A DNA stretch of 37,067 nt, from the IMG/VR virus record IMGVR_UViG_3300028394_000171, positions 1 through 37,067 of that record; one strand, 5' to 3'. Below, in pieces: positions 6,567-14,361 of this stretch (within the stretch, counting starts at the first letter, position 1; the number at the start of each line of letters is the position of its first letter). This stretch comes from a virus. Below the pieces are notes generated by a model, which was given only the letters and a program-made list of their open reading frames with translations, ran no database searches and had not been told where the DNA came from. The translations under genes and the position numbers were made by a program.

Positions 6567-6921
6567 TGTAGGTGATATTAACAGTGATGCCAAGGGTACT
6601 GGTGCTAGGTACATCAGTGGCAAGGCAGACCTTAGTCTCATACCTCTGAGTACATTAGAGGAAGAGGCAAGGGTATGGATGTATGGTACTAAGAAGTACA
6701 AGGCATTCAACTGGATGAAGGGTATGCCTTGGTCTGTGCCGCTTGGCTGTGCGTTAAGGCACATAGCTGCATGGCAGGAGGGCGAGGACCTAGACCAAGA
6801 GTCTGGACACCACCACCTTGCACATGCTATGTGTAACCTGCGTATGCTGATGTTGTATAGCAAGTCATACAATGAAGGGGATGACAGACCTCCAAAGGAA
6901 TACTTTAGTGAAAGTAGTTAA
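6556..6921 (+). CDS. dATP/dGTP pyrophosphohydrolase-like protein (DUF5664)
   Basis: AAGGAGTTATTG fixes the ATG at 6556 (121 aa). The sequence shows the DUF5664 pattern: GARYISGKADLSLIP, a LEEEARVWMYGTKKYKAFNW segment, then ALRHIAAWQEGEDLDQESG and HHHLAHAMCN. The acidic and His residues of the last two blocks fit an all-alpha MazG/HisE-like metal site. Known relatives hydrolyse dATP/dGTP or dNTPs to monophosphates and shape phage nucleotide pools, and one branch (MazZ) serves phages with 2-aminoadenine DNA. No PurZ is visible here, so a role in dNTP pool control is the safer inference. Confidence 0.8.
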   Translation: MSDNVGDINSDAKGTGARYISGKADLSLIPLSTLEEEARVWMYGTKKYKAFNWMKGMPWSVPLGCALRHIAAWQEGEDLDQESGHHHLAHAMCNLRMLMLYSKSYNEGDDRPPKEYFSESS

Positions 6922-7123
6922 GTGGATAGGAACTATCCTGTGCTTGACTGGTATATGTCTAACCAGTTTCAACGTGTACCCACTCAACATATTCCTAAGC
7001 CTAATTGGTAGTGGGCTATGGACATGGGCAGGGTACATGCAGAAAGATATGCCACTCATCTTAGTAGAAGCAGTGGCTGTAATTTTATACACAACAGGAG
7101 TGATAGCATGGATGATGCAATGA
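6908..7123 (+). CDS. Small multi-pass membrane protein, 71 aa, GTG start
   Basis: AAAGGA at about 6894-6899 fits the GTG at 6908; an ATG at 6872 or 6881 in the same frame would lie further inside the previous gene. There are three hydrophobic stretches: WIGTILCLTGICLTSF, IFLSLIGSGLWTWAGYM and LILVEAVAVILYTTGVIAWM. The pattern N-V-Y-P-L ... W-x-W-x-G-Y ... D-x-P recalls short SWEET/semiSWEET-like or DUF6552-type membrane proteins of phages; that match is from memory and tentative. Confidence 0.65.
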   Translation: MKVVKWIGTILCLTGICLTSFNVYPLNIFLSLIGSGLWTWAGYMQKDMPLILVEAVAVILYTTGVIAWMMQ

Positions 7124-7329
7124 AAGATGCAATGAAGTTAACTAAGATGCCACAGTTTGTACCACCTAAGCCTAAGCGTACTAAGCCAAAGGCAGAGGAA
7201 GTAATCGTAACAACAAAGGAGTATGTAGTATTGACAGATGAGCAGATAGAATCCTGCCGTAAGGGTCAGGACATCTTTGACTTTGCTCGTGACATTGAAG
7301 AACTAGTACGACTTAACAATCAGATATAG
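7108..7329 (+). CDS. Hypothetical protein, 73 aa
   Basis: AGGAG at 7096-7100 points to the ATG at 7108 (MDDAMKDAMKLTK). A Pro/Lys linker (PQFVPPKPKRTKPKAEE) joins a short N-terminal helix to a folded C-terminal part with a 'LTDEQIESC' helix. The linker suggests a two-part protein that bridges partners. Function unknown. Confidence 0.6.
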   Translation: MDDAMKDAMKLTKMPQFVPPKPKRTKPKAEEVIVTTKEYVVLTDEQIESCRKGQDIFDFARDIEELVRLNNQI

Positions 7330-7338
7330 GAGATACAT

Positions 7339-7617
7339 ATGAAATATACTTTTGATTTAATCCCAGAGCAAGTAGATGACATCCTTATCGCTAACCTTAA
7401 GGAGATGTATGAGCTATGCATTGAAGCAATCCTTAACCCGAACTTAAGATACCACGAAGACTTTGAAGATCTCTTAAAGAGATACGATGCAATGAACATT
7501 GTGCTTGAGTACTACATGATCTATGGCGATTGGCTAGCTTACACTAGAGAATTTCAAGACAAGGTCATGAAGATAAAGGATGAATTCTATGCGAACAAAG
7601 ATAGCAAAACTGATTGA
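7339..7617 (+). CDS. Hypothetical helical protein, 92 aa
   Basis: TAGGAGATACAT precedes the ATG. The protein is all-helical and acidic. A 'LKEMYELCIEAILNP' helix and a 'RYDAMNIVLEYYMIYGDW' helix are features of a small protein family that recurs in T7-like and related phages without a known role. Its 3' end overlaps the recombinase start by 29 bases. Confidence 0.7.
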   Translation: MKYTFDLIPEQVDDILIANLKEMYELCIEAILNPNLRYHEDFEDLLKRYDAMNIVLEYYMIYGDWLAYTREFQDKVMKIKDEFYANKDSKTD

Positions 7618-8491
7618 TGAGTACTATGAATCACTAGACTTTAGATCTTTAGGTACAGTAACACAGAAGGACTATCGTTACTGTATCAACACCTTGCTTG
7701 CTACATCAGTACGTGGCAAGCTAATCTCCACGATGTACCTTGAATCCTTAGATACCCCTCGTGCTCAGGCTGCATACAACAGATGGGCTGAGAGGGGTGT
7801 TCCCTTTGCTAACCATACTCATGCTGTATCCAGTAAGTTGTACAACTTTGGAATACAGCTAGGCTATACACAGATCAATCCATTCAGCAAGGTATCTAAA
7901 CACGCTCACAGGGCACGTAAGGTGGTGTGGACAAGGGAGCATATCAAGTTGTTCTTAGACACCGCCTATGGACGTTTTAGATGGCGTAGTGTGGGTCTTA
8001 TAGTACAGATGGCATACGAGTGGTGCCAGAGGCTAGGCGATATGGCTAACCTGCAATGGGATAACTACGATGCACAGGCTAGAGTCTTGTACCTAGAACA
8101 GTCTAAGCGCAGGGCTAAGGTTGAGTTACCTACAACAGATGAGTTGCATGAGATGTTAATGCAGCAGAAGGGTGACGTAGACTTTCAGTCTTACATTGCA
8201 CCATACTGTATGGACAGAAGGATCTTAGCTAAGCCTTATGACAAGCATCAACTATCACAGGTAGCTAGGCAGATCATCAAGGCTGCAGGTTTGCCTAACG
8301 AGTTACAGATCATGGACATGAGACGTACTGGTACGATGGAGATGGTAGATGCAGGGGTACCCTTGCCTCAGATCATGAGTATCACTGGGCACAGTTGTCC
8401 TAGCTCAGTAAGACCCTACATAAAAAATACATTGACAAGTGCGAGGAAAGCTGCTACGCTTCGCTTTAACACCGCCAGTGATACAGTATAA
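7589..8491 (+). CDS. int: Tyrosine recombinase / integrase, 300 aa
   Basis: AAGGA eight to nine bases upstream supports the ATG at 7589 over the ATG at 7580. Residues 1-105 are a SAM-like DNA-binding domain; the catalytic domain follows. Catalytic positions seen: Arg148 (CQRLGDMANLQW), a beta-hairpin Lys (Lys173 or Lys177), Arg245 in MDMRRTG, His268 in TGHSC and Tyr277 in RPYIKNT. The usual first His of the HxxR box is Met242. The length fits phage integrases. Such enzymes insert phage DNA at an attachment site, often a tRNA gene, or resolve multimers. It is embedded in the early operon with no visible attP core beside it, so actual lysogeny is unproven. Confidence 0.88.
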   Translation: MRTKIAKLIDEYYESLDFRSLGTVTQKDYRYCINTLLATSVRGKLISTMYLESLDTPRAQAAYNRWAERGVPFANHTHAVSSKLYNFGIQLGYTQINPFSKVSKHAHRARKVVWTREHIKLFLDTAYGRFRWRSVGLIVQMAYEWCQRLGDMANLQWDNYDAQARVLYLEQSKRRAKVELPTTDELHEMLMQQKGDVDFQSYIAPYCMDRRILAKPYDKHQLSQVARQIIKAAGLPNELQIMDMRRTGTMEMVDAGVPLPQIMSITGHSCPSSVRPYIKNTLTSARKAATLRFNTASDTV

Positions 8492-8501
8492 GGATACTGA
8501 T

Positions 8502-8627
8502 ATGAGTTTTAAAGTCTATACACACGATGGTCATGCACCACACATGGCTTGGTTCTTTACAATAGATCAAGTATTAAAAAGTATGTTAGCTAATCCTACT
8601 CACACTTACCACAGAATAAACAAATGA
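8502..8627 (+). CDS. Hypothetical protein, 41 aa
   Basis: AAGGATACTGAT before the ATG at 8502 supports a short gene directly after the recombinase (MSFKVYTHDGHAPHMAWFF). It is His-rich for its size (five His) and has no membrane segment. A longer in-frame reading would overlap the recombinase and lacks a ribosome site. Function unknown. Confidence 0.5.
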   Translation: MSFKVYTHDGHAPHMAWFFTIDQVLKSMLANPTHTYHRINK

Positions 8628-8628
8628 C

Positions 8629-9003
8629 ATGGCATGGAAGTGTCCACCCCTACACCTACCTAACTGGAATAACTTATGGAAATGGAAAGAACAGATGAAC
8701 TCAAATGAATCTTTTGATAGAACTGCAAGCCACATGGCTGGTGAATATGTTTCATACAATGAACCAGTAGCGTGGGGAATGTTGGATAAAGATGGTGGTA
8801 TTTACGACTCAATTAGTCCTGACGAGCACGACAGAGAAGAAGGTGCTTACACGATTCCGCTCTATACCCATCCAGCAAAGACACTAACAGATGAGGAAAT
8901 AATGGATTGCATTGAAGATAAAACTGGGTATTCGTTTAATGCTTGCGATGAGGATTTATTAGATTTTGCTAGAGCAATACTAAGAAAGGCAGAAAAGAAA
9001 TGA
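8629..9003 (+). CDS. Hypothetical protein, 124 aa (start uncertain)
   Basis: The frame opens at 8629, two bases after the previous stop, but without a clear ribosome site; an internal ATG at 8695 (MNSNESFD) would give 102 aa. The middle holds EPVAWGMLDKDG and IPLYTHPAKTLTDEEI. This 'PVAW ... LYTHP' block is widespread in phage proteins of unknown function and often sits before a short C-terminal helix domain, as here. The stop overlaps the next ATG. Confidence 0.65.
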   Translation: MAWKCPPLHLPNWNNLWKWKEQMNSNESFDRTASHMAGEYVSYNEPVAWGMLDKDGGIYDSISPDEHDREEGAYTIPLYTHPAKTLTDEEIMDCIEDKTGYSFNACDEDLLDFARAILRKAEKK

Positions 9004-9230
9004 TTAATGAACACGACATAGCAGACCACGAGTGTGCACTGTATGACCTACACAAAGGTGATCACTTCGTGATTGTAGATGAAGACCTAAAGGTACCACC
9101 TGCACATGATGCAGTAGACCTAACTGCCAAGTACTGGTTCGGTGACATCGATGGTATGTATAGTTACTGTAAGGATATGGAAGGTAACGTAGTACACTTT
9201 GCAGCATGGACTAAGGTGAAGAAGGTATGA
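9000..9230 (+). CDS. Hypothetical acidic protein, 76 aa
   Basis: The ATG overlaps the upstream TGA. The product is acidic and beta-rich (LHKGDHFVIVDEDLKVPP, later WFGDIDGMYSYC). It reads like a small single-domain protein with a KOW/SH3-like strand pattern, but that is only an impression. The 3' end overlaps the next ATG. Confidence 0.6.
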   Translation: MINEHDIADHECALYDLHKGDHFVIVDEDLKVPPAHDAVDLTAKYWFGDIDGMYSYCKDMEGNVVHFAAWTKVKKV

Positions 9231-9409
9231 CCAAACTACAGACGTACAGGCTGAGCTATTGCATACTAACTGCAGCAGTTGTATGGTGGTCAATTAGCAT
9301 TACGAAGGATACAAGTTGCTTTGAATTCATGGCAGGGGGCTTCTTCATAATACTTGCTATGAATTGTTGGGTAGCTGACATGCTTACGAAGGGTAAGGAT
9401 GGATGCTAA
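9227..9409 (+). CDS. Two-span membrane protein, 60 aa
   Basis: GAAGAAGGT precedes the ATG, which overlaps the upstream TGA. Two hydrophobic stretches are seen (YCILTAAVVWWSISI and FMAGGFFIILAMNCWVADM), separated by a short polar loop. It lies directly before, and overlaps, the primase gene; the role is unknown. Confidence 0.55.
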   Translation: MTKLQTYRLSYCILTAAVVWWSISITKDTSCFEFMAGGFFIILAMNCWVADMLTKGKDGC

Positions 9410-10169
9410 AAAATATGTAATAGATTTAAGCCTATCACTAGGTCAGTCGTATCGTGGCAGTTGTCCTGTATGTAAAAGGTATAACACCTTTACTGCGATC
9501 AACGACAATGGCAAGCTCATGTGGAATTGTTATTCCCTCAATTGCAAAGCAACAGGTATGACTACCACTCACCTATCAGCAGAGGAACTACGCAAGGTAA
9601 TGTTCTCAGAAGTACTACACAAGGACTTACCCATCCAATTTGATTTACCTGATTGGATTGTAGTGGACTATGACAAGCAACATCTAAAGACTCTATGCCA
9701 GAGGTACGGGTTAGATCCACACTGGCTAGACTTGAGGTATGACATACGAGAAGATCGTACTGTATTCCCTGTAAGGTTTGAAGGTAAGCTAGCTGATGCA
9801 GTAGGCAGAGCAGGGCATGCAGGTGTGATACCTAAGTGGAGAAGATACGGTGAGGCACGAGCACCCTACGTGGTAGGTGATACAGATGTAGCTGTAGTCG
9901 TAGAGGATTGTATAAGTGCAGCAGTTGTAGATACGATAGGTGGCACAGGCTTTGCCCTCTTGGGTACTGCACTTCTAGAAGAACACAAGGTACTACTTGC
10001 CAAGTACCGTAGGGTTGTGGTAGCATTAGATCCTGATGCAATGAGTAAGACACTAGCGTACACCAAAGATCTTAAAGCAATTGGAATTGAAGCAATTGCA
10101 TTGAAGTTACTGGATGATATTAAGTACCGTGTCCCAGATGATATAGATAGTTTGAAGAAGTTATTATAG
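9399..10169 (+). CDS. DNA primase, zinc-binding and TOPRIM domains
   Basis: A 256-aa primase that would prime lagging-strand synthesis. The N-terminal zinc site is Cys22-x2-Cys25 and Cys44-x4-Cys49. The TOPRIM core has Glu169 in VVVEDC and the Asp211-Pro-Asp213 pair in VALDPD. It is encoded apart from the helicase, which follows eight bases later, unlike T7 where both are fused in gp4. The start follows GAAGGGTAAGG. The split primase-helicase-PolA order is typical of the replication module of several podovirus groups, including HMO-2011-like phages. Confidence 0.88.
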   Translation: MDAKKYVIDLSLSLGQSYRGSCPVCKRYNTFTAINDNGKLMWNCYSLNCKATGMTTTHLSAEELRKVMFSEVLHKDLPIQFDLPDWIVVDYDKQHLKTLCQRYGLDPHWLDLRYDIREDRTVFPVRFEGKLADAVGRAGHAGVIPKWRRYGEARAPYVVGDTDVAVVVEDCISAAVVDTIGGTGFALLGTALLEEHKVLLAKYRRVVVALDPDAMSKTLAYTKDLKAIGIEAIALKLLDDIKYRVPDDIDSLKKLL

Positions 10170-10177
10170 GAGAAAGC

Positions 10178-11401
10178 ATGGAACTTACCTTGATTAGAAG
10201 TCTGATGGATAAGGGCTTCTACGATGAGACAAGAGGTAACAGGTGTCCTGAGAAGTTGTTCACTAAAGATGTAAGAAAGATCAAAGCCATCATCGATTCA
10301 GCGATGGATCAGTATCAAAGAAACCTAACAGTAGACGAAGTACAAGCACTATTCTTTGCAGCAAATCCCACACTCACTACAGCACAGAAGCAAGCATACG
10401 AATTGCAGTTCAATAAGATTCGTAAGGAAGACATCATGGGTGCTGATGTTGCAACAGAAGTACTAAGCAACATGTTCCGGCAGGTAGTAGGTGAAGAGGT
10501 AGCTAACCTTGGATTCCAGTATGTCAATGGTGACCAGACTACAATGGAACCACTGAGACATATCCTTGATATGTATCAAGATGATTTCACACCAAGCATT
10601 CGTATCAAGTATGTAGACAATAGCATTGAGAACTTGATAGAGAGTGCAGCAAACAATACCAAGTGGCAGTTTAATATCCCATCACTACATCACTCAGTCA
10701 ATGGCTTAGACAATGGAATGTTATTTGTTATCGGTGCACGTAGTAACGTAGGTAAGTCAAGCTTCCACTCCACCCTATGTGCAGGTCCTAATGGATGGGC
10801 ATACCAAGGTGCAAAGATACTTGTGCTATGTAACGAAGAAAAGCCGGAGCGTGTAGCATCACGTTACATGACTGCTTGTACGGGCATGACGATACAGCAG
10901 ATCGTGTCTGACAAGATCACTGCACACAGATCATACGATCCCATCAAGGATAACTTGAAGTTTGTAGATGCAACTGGCAAGACAATGAAGTGGGCTGAGT
11001 CAGTCATCAAGAAGCACAAGCCTGACATTGTGGTACTGGACATTGGTAGCAAGTTCTCAGAGGATGGTGCTTCAACTAATAACCATGAGACACTCAAAGC
11101 TAATGCAGTCTACGCTCGTAACATTGGTAAGATCTACGGCTGCTTAGTTGTGTATTGCACACAGCTATCGGCAGAAGCAGAAGGTAAGATTGTACTATCA
11201 CAAGCAATGATTGAAGGCAGTAAGACTGGCTTAGCAGGTGAGTCAGACTTGATGATCCTAGTTGCACGTAACCCACCAATGAATGATCAGACAGAGGATG
11301 ATGGTATGCGTTACTTAAACATTGTGAAGAACAAGATCAGTGGCATACATCGTATTGTTAACTGTGAGTTTGACTATCGCACTGGTGCGTACTCATCATG
11401 A
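10178..11401 (+). CDS. Replicative DNA helicase, DnaB/gp4-like
   Basis: A 407-aa RecA-fold helicase expected to form a ring at the fork. Visible motifs: Walker A GARSNVGKSS (186-195, Lys193), motif 1a NEEKP (219-223), Walker B IVVLD (284-288) and a YCTQLS segment (motif H3-like) followed by the SKTGLAGESD region. About 165 residues precede the ATPase and may bind the primase. AGGAGAAAGC precedes the ATG. The stop overlaps the polymerase start (ATGA), suggesting coupled production of helicase and polymerase. Confidence 0.9.
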   Translation: MELTLIRSLMDKGFYDETRGNRCPEKLFTKDVRKIKAIIDSAMDQYQRNLTVDEVQALFFAANPTLTTAQKQAYELQFNKIRKEDIMGADVATEVLSNMFRQVVGEEVANLGFQYVNGDQTTMEPLRHILDMYQDDFTPSIRIKYVDNSIENLIESAANNTKWQFNIPSLHHSVNGLDNGMLFVIGARSNVGKSSFHSTLCAGPNGWAYQGAKILVLCNEEKPERVASRYMTACTGMTIQQIVSDKITAHRSYDPIKDNLKFVDATGKTMKWAESVIKKHKPDIVVLDIGSKFSEDGASTNNHETLKANAVYARNIGKIYGCLVVYCTQLSAEAEGKIVLSQAMIEGSKTGLAGESDLMILVARNPPMNDQTEDDGMRYLNIVKNKISGIHRIVNCEFDYRTGAYSS

Positions 11402-13443
11402 TCATCACACTTGACGTTGAGAACACAGTCAGTAACAGGAACAATAAGAAACACTTAGATCCCTTTGAGACTGGCAATACATTGGTGATGGTAGGATACA
11501 AAGAGTTAGATGGTGTATCTCACATCTATACATTCGATCACTCCGAAGTTAAGGAAGATGGAGAGAAGAACCATAAGGACTTACAGGCTGTACTAGATAA
11601 GACTACCCTAATGATTGGGCATAACATCTCATACGATTTGTTATGGCTGTGGGAGTCTGGCTTTAAGTACGATGGAGAAGTCTTTGATACCATGCTAGGT
11701 GAGTACGTCTTACTGCGTGGTGTATCTATGCCATTGGACTTAAAATCAGTTGCCATGAGGCACAAGTGTGAAGTACTTAAACAAGACACACTGAAGGATT
11801 ACTTCAAGCGTGGGTATAGCACTCGTGATATTCCACATGCAGAGTTATCACTGTACCTTGAACATGACTTAGGTTCCACTGAAGGTATCTACAAATCTAT
11901 TGTAGCTAAGCTAGAGACACCTGCTGATTCAGGATTACGTCAGACAATCGAGATGACTAACGAAGTTTCAATTGTGCTAGCACGTATCTATCAGACAGGT
12001 ATCAAGGTAGATCTCGATGCACTGGATGCAGTACGTCTTGAGTTTGAGACAGAGCGAAATGACATAGTCAAGCTGCTGCAGTCTCATGTACGTACACTCA
12101 TGGGTGATACACCTATCAACCTAAATAGTCCTGAGCAGTTGTCATGGATTGTGTATAGTCGTAAGCCTCGCAACAAAGCTGCATGGTCTACTGCTATCAC
12201 ACCTTACATGAAAGACACAGAGTTTAAAGAGGCAGTCAAGAAACACTTTGACTATGTGTACAGAACTAAGGCAGTTAAGTGTGCACCCTGTGATGGTAAA
12301 GGATTTAACTACAAGACTAAGAAGGATGGTAGCCCATTCAAGAAGTCTACTAAGTGTGTTACATGTAACGGTGGTGGCTTTGAATTCAAGGCAACTAAGG
12401 ATGTAGCAGGATTGAAGTTCACTGCACCTAATGCTAAGTGGGCTAGTGCTAATGGCTTTGGTACATCCAAGGGTAACCTTGAAACACTTGAGCGTGTGGC
12501 ACTGTCTAAGAGTATGCCGGATGCAGTAGAGTTCTTAGGTAAGTTACGTAGACTATCAGCATTAGATAGCTACCTCAGTAACTTTGTAGAAGGCATCTCT
12601 ACTTTCATTAAGCCTGATGGTCTGTTACATGTACGGTTGAATCAGCACATCACTGCAACTGGTAGGTTCAGTGGGTCTAATCCTAACATGCAGAACATGC
12701 CTCGTGGTGGTACGTTCCCAGTTAAGCGTGTGTTCATATCTCGCTGGGAAGGGGGCAAGATTATGGAAGCAGACTTTGCACAGCTAGAGTTTCGTGTAGC
12801 TGCATTCCTATCCCAAGATCCTGTAGCCATGAAGGAAGTAGAGGATGGCTTTGATGTGCACTCGTATACGGCTAAGGTTATTACGGATGCAGGTCAGCCT
12901 ACCTCTAGGCAGGTAGCTAAGACACACACCTTTGCCCCACTGTATGGTGCTACTGGGTATGGCAGGACACCCTCTGAAGCTGCGTACTACACACACTTCA
13001 TGGAGAAGTATCAGGGCATAGCTAACTGGCACAAGGTACTAGCCAAGCAAGCATTGAATTATAAGTACATTAAAATCCCTAGCAACAGGGAGTTTGCATT
13101 CACTGAAGTACAGAGGAAACGTGATGGCACTGTGACACACTTCACTGCTATCAAGAACTATCCAGTTCAATCCTTTGCTACTGCAGACATCGTACCTTTG
13201 GCACTAGTCGAGATCTACAAAAGACTAGTCCAGTACAAGAGCAAGGTAGTAAATTCTGTCCACGATTCTATCGTTATAGATGTTCACCCAGATGAGATAG
13301 GGGATATGGTCAGAGTAATAGATGAAGTACAGGCAGAACTTGTTGAATTGATTAATAAAAAGTGGTCAATTAATTTCAATGTTCCCCTTGCACTTGAGTC
13401 CAAGTTGGGTGATAATTGGTTAGAGCAAAAAGATGTACGTTAA
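11398..13443 (+). CDS. Family A DNA polymerase with DnaJ-type zinc finger
   Basis: A 681-aa replicative polymerase. The 3'-5' exonuclease domain shows Asp6/Glu8 (LDVE), His75-Asn-x2-Tyr-Asp80 and Tyr153-x3-Asp157. The polymerase domain shows ATGRFSGSNPNMQNMP, motif A MEADFAQLEFRV (Asp459), motif B Arg504-x3-Lys508-x3-Phe512-x3-Tyr516-Gly and motif C HDS (His622, Asp623). Between them residues 295-327 hold two CxxCxGxG motifs (Cys295/298 and Cys320/323), a DnaJ-type zinc finger. This fusion is known from HMO-2011-type phages. Phe512 aligns with Phe762 of E. coli Pol I. Confidence 0.95.
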   Translation: MIITLDVENTVSNRNNKKHLDPFETGNTLVMVGYKELDGVSHIYTFDHSEVKEDGEKNHKDLQAVLDKTTLMIGHNISYDLLWLWESGFKYDGEVFDTMLGEYVLLRGVSMPLDLKSVAMRHKCEVLKQDTLKDYFKRGYSTRDIPHAELSLYLEHDLGSTEGIYKSIVAKLETPADSGLRQTIEMTNEVSIVLARIYQTGIKVDLDALDAVRLEFETERNDIVKLLQSHVRTLMGDTPINLNSPEQLSWIVYSRKPRNKAAWSTAITPYMKDTEFKEAVKKHFDYVYRTKAVKCAPCDGKGFNYKTKKDGSPFKKSTKCVTCNGGGFEFKATKDVAGLKFTAPNAKWASANGFGTSKGNLETLERVALSKSMPDAVEFLGKLRRLSALDSYLSNFVEGISTFIKPDGLLHVRLNQHITATGRFSGSNPNMQNMPRGGTFPVKRVFISRWEGGKIMEADFAQLEFRVAAFLSQDPVAMKEVEDGFDVHSYTAKVITDAGQPTSRQVAKTHTFAPLYGATGYGRTPSEAAYYTHFMEKYQGIANWHKVLAKQALNYKYIKIPSNREFAFTEVQRKRDGTVTHFTAIKNYPVQSFATADIVPLALVEIYKRLVQYKSKVVNSVHDSIVIDVHPDEIGDMVRVIDEVQAELVELINKKWSINFNVPLALESKLGDNWLEQKDVR

Positions 13444-13467
13444 TAAACTTTATATATAAGGAATGAT

Positions 13468-14361
13468 ATGTCAGATATAACACTAGCAAACAACGGTAAC
13501 TTCGCAATGATGGCAGATGCGATGGGCATGGGTGCCGACCTAGCCAAGCCAAAGAAGCAGAACAATCTTGCACGTTTAAAGCTTGATCACAAAGGTATCA
13601 TGGGTGAGCAGGTGGTAGGTAATAAGAAGAAGAAGGTTGAAGTTGTAGCAGCAGGTAGCTACATACTTGATCGTACTAACATGGAGCCAGTGTATGGCAC
13701 TGATGTAACGATTCGTTTATTCAATCAGCGTTTTATGTACAAGAAATATATTCAAGGTAATGGCGATGTTAAGTCTAAGTATGTAAAGACTATCATGGCT
13801 AAGGATCTGAATGGTGACTTGCGTGATAACGATGGTGGCTTTAATTGTGGTAAGCCATCAGGTTGGATCGAAGACTACGCAGCATTGCCACAGGAAACTA
13901 AGACACTGCTTAAATCTATCAAGCGTGTACGTGTACTGTTCGGTGAAGTAACCATGAAGGATGCAGTCAACGCTAAGGGCGAGGCTGTAGATGGCACGGT
14001 AGCTGTACCATTTATCTGGGAGATTGATAATCGTGATGCATTCAAAACACTTGGTGCACCTATTGCACAGATGGCAAAGCAGAATCGTATCCTGCCACAG
14101 CACAATATTACGTTGGGTTCAGACGAGCAATCTCTACCTACTGGTGCAGTATATTTCTTGCCTACTGCTGTACTGGATCTATCTAAGACAAACGACTTAA
14201 CAGATGCAGATCAAGCTATGTTTGCAGACTTCAATGCTTGGATTGATAACTACAATGAATACATTGTTAAAGAGTTCAACAAGTTATCTGTATCAGCACC
14301 AGTAAATGCAGAGTTAGCTGATGTAGTTAGTGAGTTTGTAGACGTAGAAGTAGAAGCCTAA
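13468..14361 (+). CDS. Possible single-strand DNA-binding protein, 297 aa
   Basis: TATAAGGAATGAT precedes the ATG. The protein has no recognised motif. Residues 45-100 look beta-rich with basic patches (VGNKKKKVEVVAAGSYILD), and the C-terminus is acidic (VVSEFVDVEVEA), as is usual for phage SSBs that recruit partners through an acidic tail. It sits between PolA and the recombination nucleases, where phage SSB genes are often found. The function is inferred from place and tail only; it could be another replication accessory protein. Confidence 0.5.
   Translation: MSDITLANNGNFAMMADAMGMGADLAKPKKQNNLARLKLDHKGIMGEQVVGNKKKKVEVVAAGSYILDRTNMEPVYGTDVTIRLFNQRFMYKKYIQGNGDVKSKYVKTIMAKDLNGDLRDNDGGFNCGKPSGWIEDYAALPQETKTLLKSIKRVRVLFGEVTMKDAVNAKGEAVDGTVAVPFIWEIDNRDAFKTLGAPIAQMAKQNRILPQHNITLGSDEQSLPTGAVYFLPTAVLDLSKTNDLTDADQAMFADFNAWIDNYNEYIVKEFNKLSVSAPVNAELADVVSEFVDVEVEA

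Noticed and set aside
6556-6921. Evidence that the phage uses 2-aminoadenine (Z) DNA
   Set aside because: A MazZ-like DUF5664 protein alone is not enough; no PurZ- or DatZ-like gene is present in the window.
7560-8640. tRNA gene or tRNA-derived attP core beside the recombinase
   Set aside because: I found no T-arm-like TTCGA core with matching stems or a CCA end in the flanks; none can be supported.
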